The notes under the pieces were generated by a model. It saw only the letters and a program-made list of their open reading frames with translations, searched no databases and was not told the DNA's origin. The position numbers were made by a program, and so were the translations under genes. From positions 169,056,689 to 169,120,688 of the forward strand of contig NC_058523.1 in assembly GCF_904849725.1 (NCBI RefSeq): a stretch of 64,000 bases of DNA, read 5' to 3'. The first letter of the stretch is position 1. Each line of letters opens with the position of its first letter. The stretch comes from Hordeum vulgare subsp. vulgare (lineage: Eukaryota; Streptophyta; Magnoliopsida; Poales; Poaceae). This document shows positions 35,505 through 47,112 of the stretch, piece after piece.

Positions 35505-36328
35505 GTAGACATGACCCGAGACACTCCTCAATCAATATCCAATAGCGGGACCTGGATGCCCATATTTGATACTACATATTCTACGAAGATATTATCGGTT
35601 GAGCCTCTATGCCAAGGATTCATATAATCCCGTATAACACTCCCTTTGTCCTTCGGTATGTTAACTTGCCCGAGATTTGATCGTCGGTATCCCTGTACCT
35701 TTTTAAATCTCATTACCGGCAAGTATCTTTACTCGTTCCGTAATACAAGATCCCGTGACTAACACATTATACACATTGCTTGCAAGGCTTGCTTGTGATG
35801 TTGTATTACCGAGTGGGCCCCGAGATACCTCTCCGTCACACGGAGTGACGAATCCCAGTCTTGATCCATGCTAACTCAACGGACACCTTCGGAGATACCT
35901 TTAGATCACCTTTATAGTCACCTAGTAACATTGTGACATTTGATACACACAAGGTATACCTCCTGTGTCAGTGAGTTACATGATCTCATGGTCATAGGAA
36001 TGAATACTTGACACGCAGAAAACAATAGCAACAAAATGACACGACCACATGCTACGTTCATAGTTTGGGTCTAGGTCATCGCATGATTCTCCTAATGATG
36101 TGATCCCGTTATCAAGCGACAACACTTGTCTTGGTCAGGTAACCTTGACCATCTTTCATCAACGAGCTAGTCAAATAGAGGCTTACTAGGGACAATGTTT
36201 TGTTTATGTATCCACACATGTATTTGAGTTTCCAATCAATAGAATTATAGCAATAATAATCGATTATCATGAACAAAGAAATATAATAATAACTAATTTA
36301 TTATTGCCTCTAGGGCATATTTCCAACA
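35505..36328 (-). repeat. 3' LTR of element B, second piece
   Basis: Continues the LTR after the solo LTR, from GTAGACATGACC to TTTCCAACA, and is followed by the polypurine tract (36329-36343, minus strand). Confidence 0.9.
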
Positions 36329-36343
36329 GTCTCCCACTTGCAC

Positions 36344-37830
36344 TAGACTCAATAATCTAGTTCACATCACTATGTGATTTTAACGAGTCCAACACCCATA
36401 TAGCTCTGGGGTTTGATCACGTCTTGCTTGTGAGTGAGGTTTTAGTCAACGGGTCTGAACCTTTCAGATTTAAGTGTGATTTCACAAATCTCTATGTCAT
36501 CCTGTAGGTGCTCCTACCAATGTGCCATTTCGGAAATTTTCCAAATGACTACTCTACTATACGAATCCGTTTTACTGCTTAGAGTTATGCGGACTAGTGT
36601 CAAAGCTTGCATCGATGTAACCCTTTACGACGAACTATTTAATCACGTCCGTAATCGAGAAAAATTCTTCAGTCCGTTATTTACTAAGGATAACTTTGAC
36701 CGCTGTTCAGTGATTCAATCTTGGATCACTGTTTGTACCTCTTAACATATTTGTGGCAAGGCACATATCAGGTGTGGTACACGGCTTGACATACTTTAGA
36801 GCCTACGGCTAAGGCATAGGGGACGACCTTCGTCCTTTCTCTTTCTTCTGCCGTGGTCGGGCTTTGAGTCTCACTCAAATTCACACCTTACAACACAACC
36901 AAGAACTCCTTCTTTGTTGATCTATTTTGAACTCCTTCAAAAACTTGTCAAGGCATGCATTTCATTGAAAGTTCTATTAAGTGTTTTGATCTATCTCTAT
37001 AGATCTTGATGCTTAATGTTCAAGTAGCTCTATCCAGGTTTTCCTTTGAAAAAAATCCTTTCAAACAACCCTTAATGCTTTACATAAATTCTACATTACT
37101 TTCGATCAACAATATGTCAACCACATATACTTATCAGAAATTCTATAGTGCTCCCACTCACTTCTTTGGAAATACAAGTTTCTCATAAACCTTTTATAAA
37201 CCCAAAAACTTTGATCATCTCATCAAAGCGTATATTCCGACTCCGAGATGCTTGCACCAGTACTCAGAAGGATTGTTGGAACTTTCATACTTGTTAGCAT
37301 CCTCCTTAGGATCGACAAAACCTTCTGGTTGTATCACATACAACCTTTCCTCAAGGAAACAATGTTTTTGACATCCATCTTCAAGACGCAGCAACTGCTA
37401 ACATAATTCCAACAGACTTTTAGCATCGCTACGAGTGAGAAAGTCTCATCATAGTCAACTCTTTAAACTTGTCGGAAACATCTTTGTGACAAGTCGAGGT
37501 TTTCTTAATTGGTGACTTTTCACCATCATCGTCTCTCTTCCTTTTAAAGATCCATCTTTACTTAATAGTCTTACGACCATCAAGTAGTTCTTCCAAAGTC
37601 TACACTTTGTTTTCATACATGGATCCTCTCTCGGATTTCATGGCCTCCAGCCATTTGCCGGAATCAAGGCCCACCATCGCTTCTTCATAGCTCATAGGTT
37701 CATTGTTGTTCAATAACATGACCTCCAAGACAGGGTTGTCATACCACTCTGTAGTAGCACGCGACCTTGTCGACCTACGAGGTGTGTAGTAACTTCATCT
37801 GAAGCTTTAATGATTACCATCATCAGCTTT
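36344..37830 (-). pseudogene. Element B, decayed RT and RNase H region
   Basis: Counterpart of 24247-25723. The RT start ('EAMVGLDSGKWLEAMKSE'-like, 37620-37690, minus strand) is recognisable. The remainder is in short frames with many stops; no YVDD found. Small deletions relative to element A occur near 37370. Confidence 0.65.
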
Positions 37831-38480
37831 CACTTCAATTGGTGTAGGCGCCACAGGAACAACTTCCTCCGCCCTGCTACACGCTGGTTGAAGAGACGGT
37901 TCCATAACCTCATCAAGTTCCACCACTCTCCCACTCAATTGTTTCGAGAGAAACCTTTCCTCGAGAAAGGACCCGTTTTAAGAAACAAACACTTTGCTTC
38001 TGGATCTGAGATAGGAGAAATACCCAACTGTTTTGGATATTCTATGAAGATGCATTTATCCGCTTTGGGTTCGAGCTTATCAGACTGAAACTTTTTCACA
38101 TAAGCATCACAGCCCCAAAATTTTAAGAAACGACAGCTTAGGTTTCCACAATCCATGGTCTATACTGTGTCATCTCAACGGAAATACGCGGTGCCCTATT
38201 TAAAGTGAATGCGGTTGTCTCTAATGCATAACCCATAAACGATAGTGGTAATTCGGTAAGAGACATCATAGTATGCACCATATCAAATAGGGCACGGCTA
38301 TGACGTTCGGACACACCATCACACTAAGGTGTTCTAGGTGGCATGAACTGTGAAACAATTTCCACATTTGTCTTAACTCTGTACCAATAACTCGCAACTC
38401 AGATATTCATCTCTATGATTATATCGTAGACAGTTTCTCCTCTTGTCACGATGATCTTCACTCTGAAATAGCTTTGAACT
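37831..38480 (-). pseudogene. Element B, integrase C-terminal remnant
   Basis: Minus-strand 'FWGCDAYVKKFQSDKLEPK' and 'CIFIEYPKQ' (38020-38130) are the conserved block just after the integrase core. The frame is slightly better preserved than in element A but still interrupted on both sides. Confidence 0.8.
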
Positions 38481-39586
38481 TTTCAATATTTCAGACTTGT
38501 GATTCATCAAGTAAATACTCATGTATCTACTCAAATCGTCAATGAAGTAAGAACATAACGATATCCACTGCGTGCCTCAGCACTCATTGGACCGCACACA
38601 TCAAAATATATTACTTCCAACAAGTTACTATCTTGTTCCATGTGGTATGTTTTGCATGTATCAAGTGATTCAAAATCAAGTGAGTCCAAACGATCCATCT
38701 GCATGGAGTTTCTTCATGCGTTTATACCAACAGGTATGTCTGCATGTCTCAAACGTTTCAAAAATGCGTGAGTACAAAGATCCATCAGCATGGAGCTTCT
38801 TCATGCATTTTACACCAATACGACTCAAGTGGCAGTGCCACAAGTAAGTGGTACTATCATTATTACTTTGTATCTTTTTGCACCAATATTATGAACATGT
38901 GTATCACTACGATCGAGATTCAATGAACCATTGGAGGTTATTATTCAAGCAAATAGAATAACCATTATTCTCTTTAAATGAATAATCGTATTGCAATAAA
39001 CACGATCCAATCATGTTCATGCTCAACACAAACACCAAATAGCAATTACTTAGTTTTAACACCAATCCCGATGGTAGAGGGAGTGTGCGATGTTTTGATC
39101 ACATCAACCTTGGAAACACTTCCAACACGTATCGTCACCTCCCCTTTAGCTAGTCTCCGTCTATTCTGTAGCTTTTACTTTGAGTTACTAATCACTTAGC
39201 AACCGAACCGTTATCTAATACCCCCGTGCTACTAGGAGTACTAGTAAAGTACACATCAATATCATGTATAACAAATATACTACTGTCGACTTTGCCGGCC
39301 TTCTCATCTACCAAGTATCTTGGGTAGTTCCCCCTCAGTGACCGTTTTCCTCATAACAGAAGCACTTAGTCTTGGGTTTGGGTTCAACCCTGGGTTTCTT
39401 TACTAGAGCAGCAACTGGTTTGCCGTTTCATGAAATATCCCTTCTAGCCCTTGCCCTTCTTGAAACTAGTGGTTTTACTAACCATCAACAATTGATGCTC
39501 CTACTTGATTTCTACTTTCGTAGTGTCAAACATTGCGAATCGCTCAAGGATCATCATATATATCCTTGACATGTTATAGTTCCTCA
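38481..39586 (-). pseudogene. Element B, decayed region between gag and integrase
   Basis: Corresponds to 26461-27540 of element A. Only short interrupted frames; identity is by position and by base-level similarity to element A. Confidence 0.5.
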
Positions 39587-39900
39587 CTAAGCTCTAGCAG
39601 TTTGGAGGCAGTGACTTTGGAGAACCATCACTATTTCATCTGGAAGATTAACTCCCACTTGATTCAAGCGACTGTTGTACTCAGACAATCTCAGCATGTG
39701 CTTAACGATTGAGTTTTTCTCCTTTACTTTGTAGACAAAGAATCTTGTCGGAGGTCTCATACCTCTCAACAAGGGCACGAGCATGAAATCTCAATTTCAT
39801 CTCCTAGAACATCTCTTATGTTCTGTGACATTCAAAACGTCTTCGGCGCCTTGCTTCTAAGCCGTTATGTATTACGCACTGAACTATCACGTAGTCATAA
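39587..39900 (-). pseudogene. Element B, gag remnant
   Basis: Minus-strand frame with 'SRLNQVGVNLPDEIVMVLQS', the same gag helix block as in element A. Broken at both ends. Confidence 0.6.
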
Positions 39901-41350
39901 AAACGTGTATGTCAGATGTTCGCAACATTTACAGACGACGCTCAAGGTGCAGCACACCGGGTGGTGCATTAAGGGCATAAGCCTTCTGCGCAGCAATGAG
40001 GACAATCCTCAGTTCACCGACTCAGTCCGCAAAGTTGCTAGTATCATCTTTCAACTAAATTTCTCTAGGAACATATAAAAACAGTAGAGCTACAGCGCAA
40101 GCTACAACATAATCCGCAAAAACCTTTTGACTATGTTCATGATAATTAGAGTTTAACTAATCAAATTACTTAATAAATTCCAACTCAAAAAGTACATCCC
40201 TCAAGTCATTTGAGTGGTGCATGATACAAATTCACTAACTCAAGTCCGATCATCACGTGAGTTGAGTATAATTTCAGTGGTAAACATCTCTATGCTAATC
40301 ATATCAACTATACGATTCATGCTCGACCTTTCGGTCTCTTGTGTTCCGAGGCCATGTCTGCACGTGCTAGGCTCGTCAAGTTTAACCTGGGTGTTCCGCG
40401 TGTGCAACTGTTTTGCACCCGTTGTATGTGAACGTTGAGTCTATCACACCCAATCACCACGTGGTGTCTCGAAACGACGAACTGTCACAACGGTGCACAG
40501 TTGGGGAGAACACAATTTCATCTTGAAATTTTAGTGAGGGATCACCTTATAATGCTACCGTCGTTCTAAGCAAGATAAGGTGCATAAAAAGATTAACATC
40601 ACATGCAATTCATAAGTGACATGATATGGCCATGATCTTGTGCTTCTTGATCTCCATCACCAAAGCACCGGCATGATCTTCATCATCACCGGCGCCACAC
40701 CATGATCTCCATCATCATGATCTCCAGCATAGTGCCGCCATCGAGGTTGTCGTGCTATCTATGCTATTACTACTAAAGCTAGAACCTAGCAATATAGTAA
40801 ACGCATCTGCAAACACAAACGTTAGTTTAAAGACAACCCTATGGCTCCTGCCGGTTCCGTAGCATCGACGTGCAAGTCGATATTAACTATTACAACATGA
40901 TCATCTCATACATCCAATATATCACATCATGTATTTGGCCATATCATATCACAAGCATACCCTGCAAAAACAAGTTAGACGTCCTCTAATTTGTTGTTGC
41001 ATGTTTTACTTGGCTGCTATTGGTATCTAGTATGATCGCATCTTACTTACGCAAAAACCACAACGGAGATGTGCAAATTTCTATTTAACCTCTCTCCAAG
41101 CACCGCCTCAGTCAAATCCAATTCAACTAAAGTTGTAGAAACAGGCACCCGCCAGTCATCTTTATGCAACGAGTTGCATGTTGATCGATGAAACCAGTCT
41201 CTCGTAAGCATATGAGTAATGTAGGTCCGGGCCGCATCAATTCAACAATACCGCCGAATCGAGAAAAGACTAAGGATGGCAGGAAATCGAACATCAATGC
41301 CCACAAAACCTTTTGAGTTCTACTCGAGATAACATCTACGCATGAACCTA
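39901..41350 (-). other. Element B 5' leader
   Basis: About 1.4 kb without a supported ORF, similar throughout to 27974-29281. It contains an ATGATCTCCATCATC-type repeat at 40690-40740 with one extra copy relative to element A. Confidence 0.6.
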
Positions 41351-41364
41351 GCTCATGATGCCAC

Positions 41365-43149
41365 TGTTGGTGAACGTTGCATGGGCAACGAAATATTTCC
41401 TACGCACACGAAGACCTATCATGGTGATGTTCATCTACGAGAGGGAAATTTGATCCACATACCCTTGTAGATCGCTCAGAGGTAAGCGTTAACAAACGCG
41501 GTTGATGTAGTGCTACAGCTTCGTGATTCAAATCACCATCGTCCCACGATCCATTCCAATCTAGTGCCGAACGGACGGCACCTCTGCATTCATCACACGT
41601 ACAGCTCGATGACGATCTCAGCCTTCTTGATCCAACAAGAGAGACGGAGAAGTAGATGAGTTCTCCGGCAGCGTGACGGCGCGCCGGTGTTGGTGATGAT
41701 CTATTCCTGCAGGGCTCTGCCCGAACTTTGTAGAAATCTAATCTAGAGGAAGTACTACGAGGTGTAGGTTTGAGTTGCACGTGGCAAAGTTGTGTCTCAA
41801 AAGCCCTAAACCTCTAGTATATATAGGAGGAGGGGAGAGGTAGCCTTGGGAAACCTTGGCGCACCAAGGAAACCCTCCTTGGGTCCGCCGAAGTGGGAGG
41901 GAGGGAGGAGTCCTTCTGCAATCCCACTTGGATTTGGACTCCTTCCTAATTTTCCCACCTCTTTTGGATTTTCCACTTTTTCCTCATGGGCTTTCCTTGG
42001 ATGACTTTGTCAGCCCATTTTACATTATTGTGCATCCAATAAACCCACGTGGACCCCTTGGGGCATGGTGGGCCCACCCAGTGGGCCCCCGGAACCCATT
42101 CATCGCTCCCGGTACACTACCGACAATGCCCAAAATCTTTCCGGAATCCAAACACCAACTTCCTATATATCAATCCTCGTTTCCGAACCATTCCGGAAAC
42201 CCTCGTGACGTCCGTGATCTCATCCGGGACTCCGAACAACCTTCGGTCACCAACACATATAACTCAACTAACTAAAACATCACCGAACCTTAAGTGTGCA
42301 GACCCTACGGGTTTGAGAACTATGTAGACATGACCTGAGACACTCCTCGGTCAATATCCAATAGCGGGACTTGGATGCCCATATTGGATCCTACATATTC
42401 TACGAAGATCTTATAGGTTGAACCTCTGTGCCAAGGATTCATATAATCCCGTATAACACTCCCTTTGTACTTCGGTATGTTACTTGCCCGAGATTTGATC
42501 GTCGGTATCCCTATACCTATTTTAATCTCGTTACCGGCAAGTCTCTTTACTCGTTCCGTAATACAAGATCCCATGACTAACACATTAGACACATTGCTTG
42601 CAAGGCTTGTTTGTGATGTTGTATTACCGAGTGGGCCCCGAGATACCTCTCCGTCACACAGAGTGACAAATTCCAGTCTTGATCCATTCTGACTCAACGG
42701 ACACCTTCGGAGTTACCTGTAGAGCACCTTTATAGTCACCCAGTAACGTTGTGACGTTTGATACACACAAGGTATTCCTCCGGTGTCAGTGAGTTACATG
42801 ATCTCATGGTCATAGGAATGAATACTTGACGCGCAGAAAACAATAGCAACAAAATGACACGATCACATGCTACGTTCATAGTTTGGGTCTACTCCATCAC
42901 ATGATTCTCCTAATGATGTGATCCTGTTATCAAGCGACAACACTTGTCTTGGTCAAGAAACCTTGACCATCTTTGATCAACGAGCTAGTCAAATAGAGGC
43001 TTACTAGGGACAATGTTTTGTTTATGTATCCACACATGTATTTGAGTTTCCAATTAATACAATTATATCATCGATAATAAACAATTATCACGAACAAAGA
43101 AATATAGTAATAACTAATTTATTATTGCCTCTAGGGCATACTTCCAACA
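41365..43149 (-). repeat. 5' LTR of element B
   Basis: 1,785-bp LTR from TGTTGGTGAACG to CTTCCAACA, with a minus-strand TATA box (CCTATATATACTAGAGG, 41812-41828). It is the only complete LTR of element B and abuts Gypsy D LTR sequence at 43150. Confidence 0.9.
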
Positions 43150-43702
43150 GTAGCAGCCCTACGTCTCGATCCCTGAGGTTGATGTTTTCTTATGGGGTAT
43201 GAAAGATTACAAGGTGTTGAACCCTTGAGCAGGGGCCCGAGAGTGGCTCATATAGTGTACGCCACAATCAACCGAGCTTCATTACAAGGTGCTGAACCCT
43301 TCAGCACGGGCCCGGGAGTGGCTTATATAGTGTACGCCACAATCGGCTGAGCTTCATTACAAGGTGAGTTAATGCTAATAAATGAGGAAGTTACTAGAAA
43401 CGACAACTATAACTCATGGCGTTACTGGTAATGTGGGTCTTCACTCCACTTCATGTGATGGATTAAGTCCTTAACTGTTGCAGTCTCTTCAGTGCCATCA
43501 CCTTGCCGTGGTCCGAGTACCAGCATGCATCCGACTGACACAAGGCGGTCCGAGTGACATCAGGCAGGCCAAGTGACGGTACGCTGTATCGAGTGAGGCT
43601 GAGACTACACCGATGACTTGAAGGACACTGATATCCGCAAGGGGTCCTAGATGGGCCTAGGGAAGCAGGTCCGTAGTCCTACCCCTAATGTACAACCCCA
43701 TC
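43150..43702 (-). repeat. Gypsy D 5' LTR, truncated
   Basis: Matches the LTRs of element C in order: AGCCCTACGTCTC near the start, a minus-strand TATA box, a CCGAGTG-rich middle and a CTACCCCTA...CCCCATC end. The first about 105 bp are missing because element B inserted there. The left partner LTR would lie outside the window. Assignment to the same D copy as the pol fragments is inferred from order and strand. Confidence 0.65.
43206..43366 (-). repeat. 75-bp tandem duplication containing the LTR TATA box
   Basis: Units start at 43206, 43281 and (11 bp only) 43356, each with ATTACAAGGTG and a (C/T)TGAACCCTT block. Each full unit includes one minus-strand TATA sequence: CACTATATGAG (43247-43257) and CACTATATAAG (43322-43332). 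Element C has a single copy. Confidence 0.85.
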
Positions 43703-44325
43703 GGGAGGTGTCGTGACCTTATTGGGCAGGCGTACAAGTCCCTCAAGGCCCATACACTTGGGAAAGGTGAAAAGTCCACTTTGTATGGAAGGAAAGGAGG
43801 AGAACTAGGATTCCACCTCCTTCCCTTTGGTTGCGCCCTAGAGCTTGGAGGGGTTGTTCCCCACGCCCATTCACCTATATATAAAGATGAGGGGGCGCCC
43901 CAAAAGGACGTACCAAGCCCTTGGCACCCGTCTCTCTCTCCCTAGATTGTTTTCTCCTTCGTTGGCGGTTTCGCCAGCGCTTGGCATAGCTCTGCTGGGA
44001 TAGCTCCACCACCATCTTCATCATGATGTCGTATTGGTTGAGAACACATCTACTACTCCGTCCTTGCTCACTCGATTGAGGAGAAGGAGACGTCATCGAG
44101 CCGCACGTGTGCTGAACAAGGAGGTGTCATCCGTTCGGCGCTGGATCGGATTGGATCACGATTGGATCGTGAAGAGTACGACTACATCAATTGCTTTATA
44201 TACACTTCCGCTTAGCGATTTAAAGGGTATGAAGATACACTCTCCCTTTCGTAGTTATGCATATGCATGGATAAATCTTACATGCGCGAAGGAAATTTTT
44301 TGTTTCACATGCACCGTTCCCCAAT
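43703..44325 (+). repeat. Plus-strand Copia-type LTR fragment
   Basis: Ends with TGCACCGTTCCCCAATA, the reverse-complement-type end (TGTTGGGGAACG) of the BARE1/Angela group, but here on the plus strand. A plus-strand TATA box (CCTATATATAAAGATG) is at 43872-43887, and downstream text (TGTGCTGAACAAGGAGGTG, CTTCCGCTTAGCGAT) matches the R/U5 region of such LTRs. The left end and target duplication could not be fixed. It may be a shortened solo LTR or a different, smaller family. Confidence 0.6.
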
Positions 44326-46007
44326 AGTGAACGGGTGGCGGATAAGAGTGAAGTGAAGTGGCTCGGGTTTTGTGCGGTGAGGGAATGGGGACGGATAAAT
44401 GTGGGATCGATGCATGCAAGTACGGACGAGGCGAACGTGCACGGGCGCTCCTGTGCTCCCTCGTATCCGTCTCATATTTGAACTGGATATGAAGGATGTC
44501 GGTCAGCAGAGACGTTTAAGGCTCATTTAAGGGATCCAATTAGGTCGTGTTTTTGTATCAATGAATGACCGAACGGCTTGCCCGGGACATATGAGGGGTC
44601 CGGTGTAGATGCTCGTCCAATCTCAGTTTGCCGTCAATAGATATTTGTGTGTCCGGTTTAAGATACTGCTCCGTTTGGCACTTTGACTAGTTACATCTCT
44701 TGATGTCCCGGAATTAACTTTTGGATAAAATAACACTGATGTCATCAGTTACCTTATCAGTAACACAAATACATTTTTGACAACTCAATTGCGTCCCTTT
44801 CTTCCTTTGAAAGTTACCGAGTGAGCCGAGTCATAATCAATGCGTGGAGATGAGAGCAACCGAAATGGGTGGATAAACCCTTTTCAACACTTTTGATTGT
44901 TCGCACTCCCTTAGATTCATATTAATTTTCACACGTTGTACTAAATCAAGGATAATCTCTTATTTAATATTGGTAGATTGTATTTTGTAAGGAAATTGCT
45001 TTTGAAGCTTGGCCTTAATGATTAAATTTGAAATTCAAAATTCGTGAAAAATCATATTTCTTTTATTTCAAAATTTGAAGAAAAAAAAATACAAAGATAA
45101 GTGAGGGCATAACACACATGTGTGTAAACTTTCAGAAAAAATACATTAAAATGAGGCCTATAAAAAAACAAATCTAGGACTTTTTACCACGTGATATTAT
45201 TCAACGTCTTAGACCATGATTTTTTTTTACAGATCGTATTTTAAGTTATTTCATTTTAAAAAATTACACACATACACATAACATCCTTTTTTTACTTACA
45301 TATTGTTTTCAAGATTTTTTAAAATAAAAAGTTTAAATTTATTTATTTTTGAAAAATCCGAGCTTCATTGAGCTCGGCCTCCAAATGTCCGTTCTCGTAT
45401 TTTGCTTCACTAACTTCAAATATTTAACCATCTCATATATTTAGAAGTTTGACACTTGTCTAGGCTAGCCAAGTCCTAAAACAAGTTTTTTTTTTTTGCG
45501 AGTAAGTCCTAAAACAAGATTAGTAGTATGATTAACTTTGTCTAAAATAAACTCCTGGTCAAGGAGACTTTTCATCGCACTTTGTATTGTGGGATGAAGA
45601 CAGAGTGATGGACAAGAAACTCCAGATCGAGCGGGGTCATCTTCCCATAGCAACATGTTGCCAATTTCAGTTTGGTGTCGATCTAGCCTGTTGTGCTAGG
45701 GCAACTTCAGATATAAGATATATTTTTCCAAGTGTGTGATTATCGTTGGGGAGCTGCGTTTATAGGCGTCCCGGGGAGCGTGTTCGCCCACTGCTGGCGC
45801 GACACATGTGGACGGAGCTAGGCAGGATGGGCATGGAGGCGCTAATTTGTTTAAATATTGTTTTTATTGATTTTGAAAAATATTGCCCGATTTGAATTTT
45901 TTTCAAAAATGTTATCCTGTTGATCTTGCCAAGACCAATTAGTTTCTATCGATCTTGGTTAGGCTGACAGGCGTGTCAGCAATGCAAATGGCCACCTATC
46001 GGCCTTG
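44326..46007. other. Unassigned 1.7-kb stretch
   Basis: No ORF, LTR or terminal repeat that I can support. 45000-45370 is very A/T-rich with long A and T runs. A T9 run with AAGTCCTAAAACAAG on both sides (45474-45518) is a small direct repeat. Near 45915-45960 GATCTTG(CC/GT) blocks recur and resemble, in inverted sense, the sequence right of element C, so this end probably belongs to the MULE-related host sequence. Confidence 0.4.
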
Positions 46008-46012
46008 GCTAG

Positions 46013-46561
46013 TGCCGTGGTTATAAGCGTGACAGTAGATGAGTAGGATACGAATGGAGAGGGCAGAGTCCTAGCTACGACAAGGTTGTATGAGTTCAGG
46101 CCCCACTGTGTGGAGGTAACAGCCCTACGTCTCAGTGCTCTTGGAGCTAGTGTTGAGTGGAATAATGAATGTTACACGGATGTGAACCATTGTGCCAGAG
46201 GGGAGGGGTGACTTATATAGAGTGCGCTGCCCTTCGTCAATGCCCGACATGCAAGGGTGCGGTTAGTGGGGTTTAAGTGCGTACGTTACTGATAACGTAC
46301 GTAATAAATGATGTTTACTACGTTTAGCTGAACGCATGTCCGTTGGCCTCCCTGGGGTGGCTTCTAGTCTTCTGTGTTGACTGGCTTCGGATGCCGTCGA
46401 GTGAATGAGGAGCCCTCCGAGTGGTTTCATACCGAGTGAATTAGATGATGTCATGATCCGGTCAGAATCTCTCTGGCAGTCCTTAAACTAATAATGAGGT
46501 GCCCTTGGGTAGGACGTATATGTCAGGCCTATGAATCTACCCTAGGGCTATATCCCCATCA
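46013..46561 (-). repeat. 3' LTR of element C
   Basis: 549 bp, TGCCGTGG to CCCCATCA, with a minus-strand TATA box (CTATATAA, 46213-46220). The consensus with the other LTR gives TG...CA ends. Confidence 0.93.
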
Positions 46562-46572
46562 TTAGCCCCTGA
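46562..46572 (-). other. Polypurine tract of element C
   Basis: Minus-strand TCAGGGGCTAA directly before the 3' LTR. Confidence 0.65.
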
Positions 46573-46973
46573 ATGGATCAGGGTCCGAGTGGTGAATGTG
46601 TCGATGTAAATTTTGTAGCAGCGGACCGAACTTGAACGTGTTTCAGGGCCTTGCAGAATTGTGTGTCGATTGAAGTCTTCGTCATTCGCCCTGATCGATT
46701 CCGCTGAGTAATGCGTCCGAGTGAACTTGAGGATTGAAGTAGATCCAAGTGATTAACATGATCTTGAGATGTGATGGATCACCCTGTCAGTTTCGGATTA
46801 ACTGGGATTAGAATTTTTTGGTTACCGCGCGCCTCGCGATGATGACACAACCGTCAAGCAAGTGGGAGGCGATGCCTTGATTACCGCGCCATGATCTTCG
46901 CCACGTATCACGCATCTCCTGGTAACGGGATAGGCAAAGATCTGGCGGTACCACCAGCCAGAGACCGAGTCGA
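46573..46973. other. Noncoding region between the polypurine tract and the antisense promoter
   Basis: 400 bp with no supported ORF. It contains several CGAGTG words and is probably U3-proximal sequence for the antisense gene. Confidence 0.4.
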
Positions 46974-47112
46974 CCGATTATAAATCAAGCCGGCGCTAGG
47001 GTTTGAACGACATTGTTCTTCTTCTCTGTTCTTCCTTCACTCTCGCCCTCCAAACTCTGCGCTCCAGATTAGATCGCGTTGCCGCCAAGATGACAAGGGG
47101 CAGACCAGCAAG
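46974..47112 (+). promoter_or_regulatory. Promoter of the antisense gene
   Basis: Plus-strand TATA box ATTATAAATC at 46977-46986, followed by GCTAGGGTTT and a C/T-rich leader (TTCTTCTTCTCTG), then ATG at 47090 or 47113. The arrangement is that of a plant gene promoter and 5'UTR. Confidence 0.5.

Larger units (their letters stand above)
31068..43149 (-). mobile_element. BARE1/WIS/Angela-like Copia element B
   Basis: Second minus-strand element of the same group, 12.1 kb including a 4.0-kb solo LTR. Its 3' LTR is 31068-31486 plus 35505-36328 and lacks roughly the first 600 bp; the 5' LTR is complete at 41365-43149. It sits in the LTR of Gypsy D (43150-43702). Coding remnants mirror those of element A, and the internal length (36329-41364) is almost the same. 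Confidence 0.9.
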
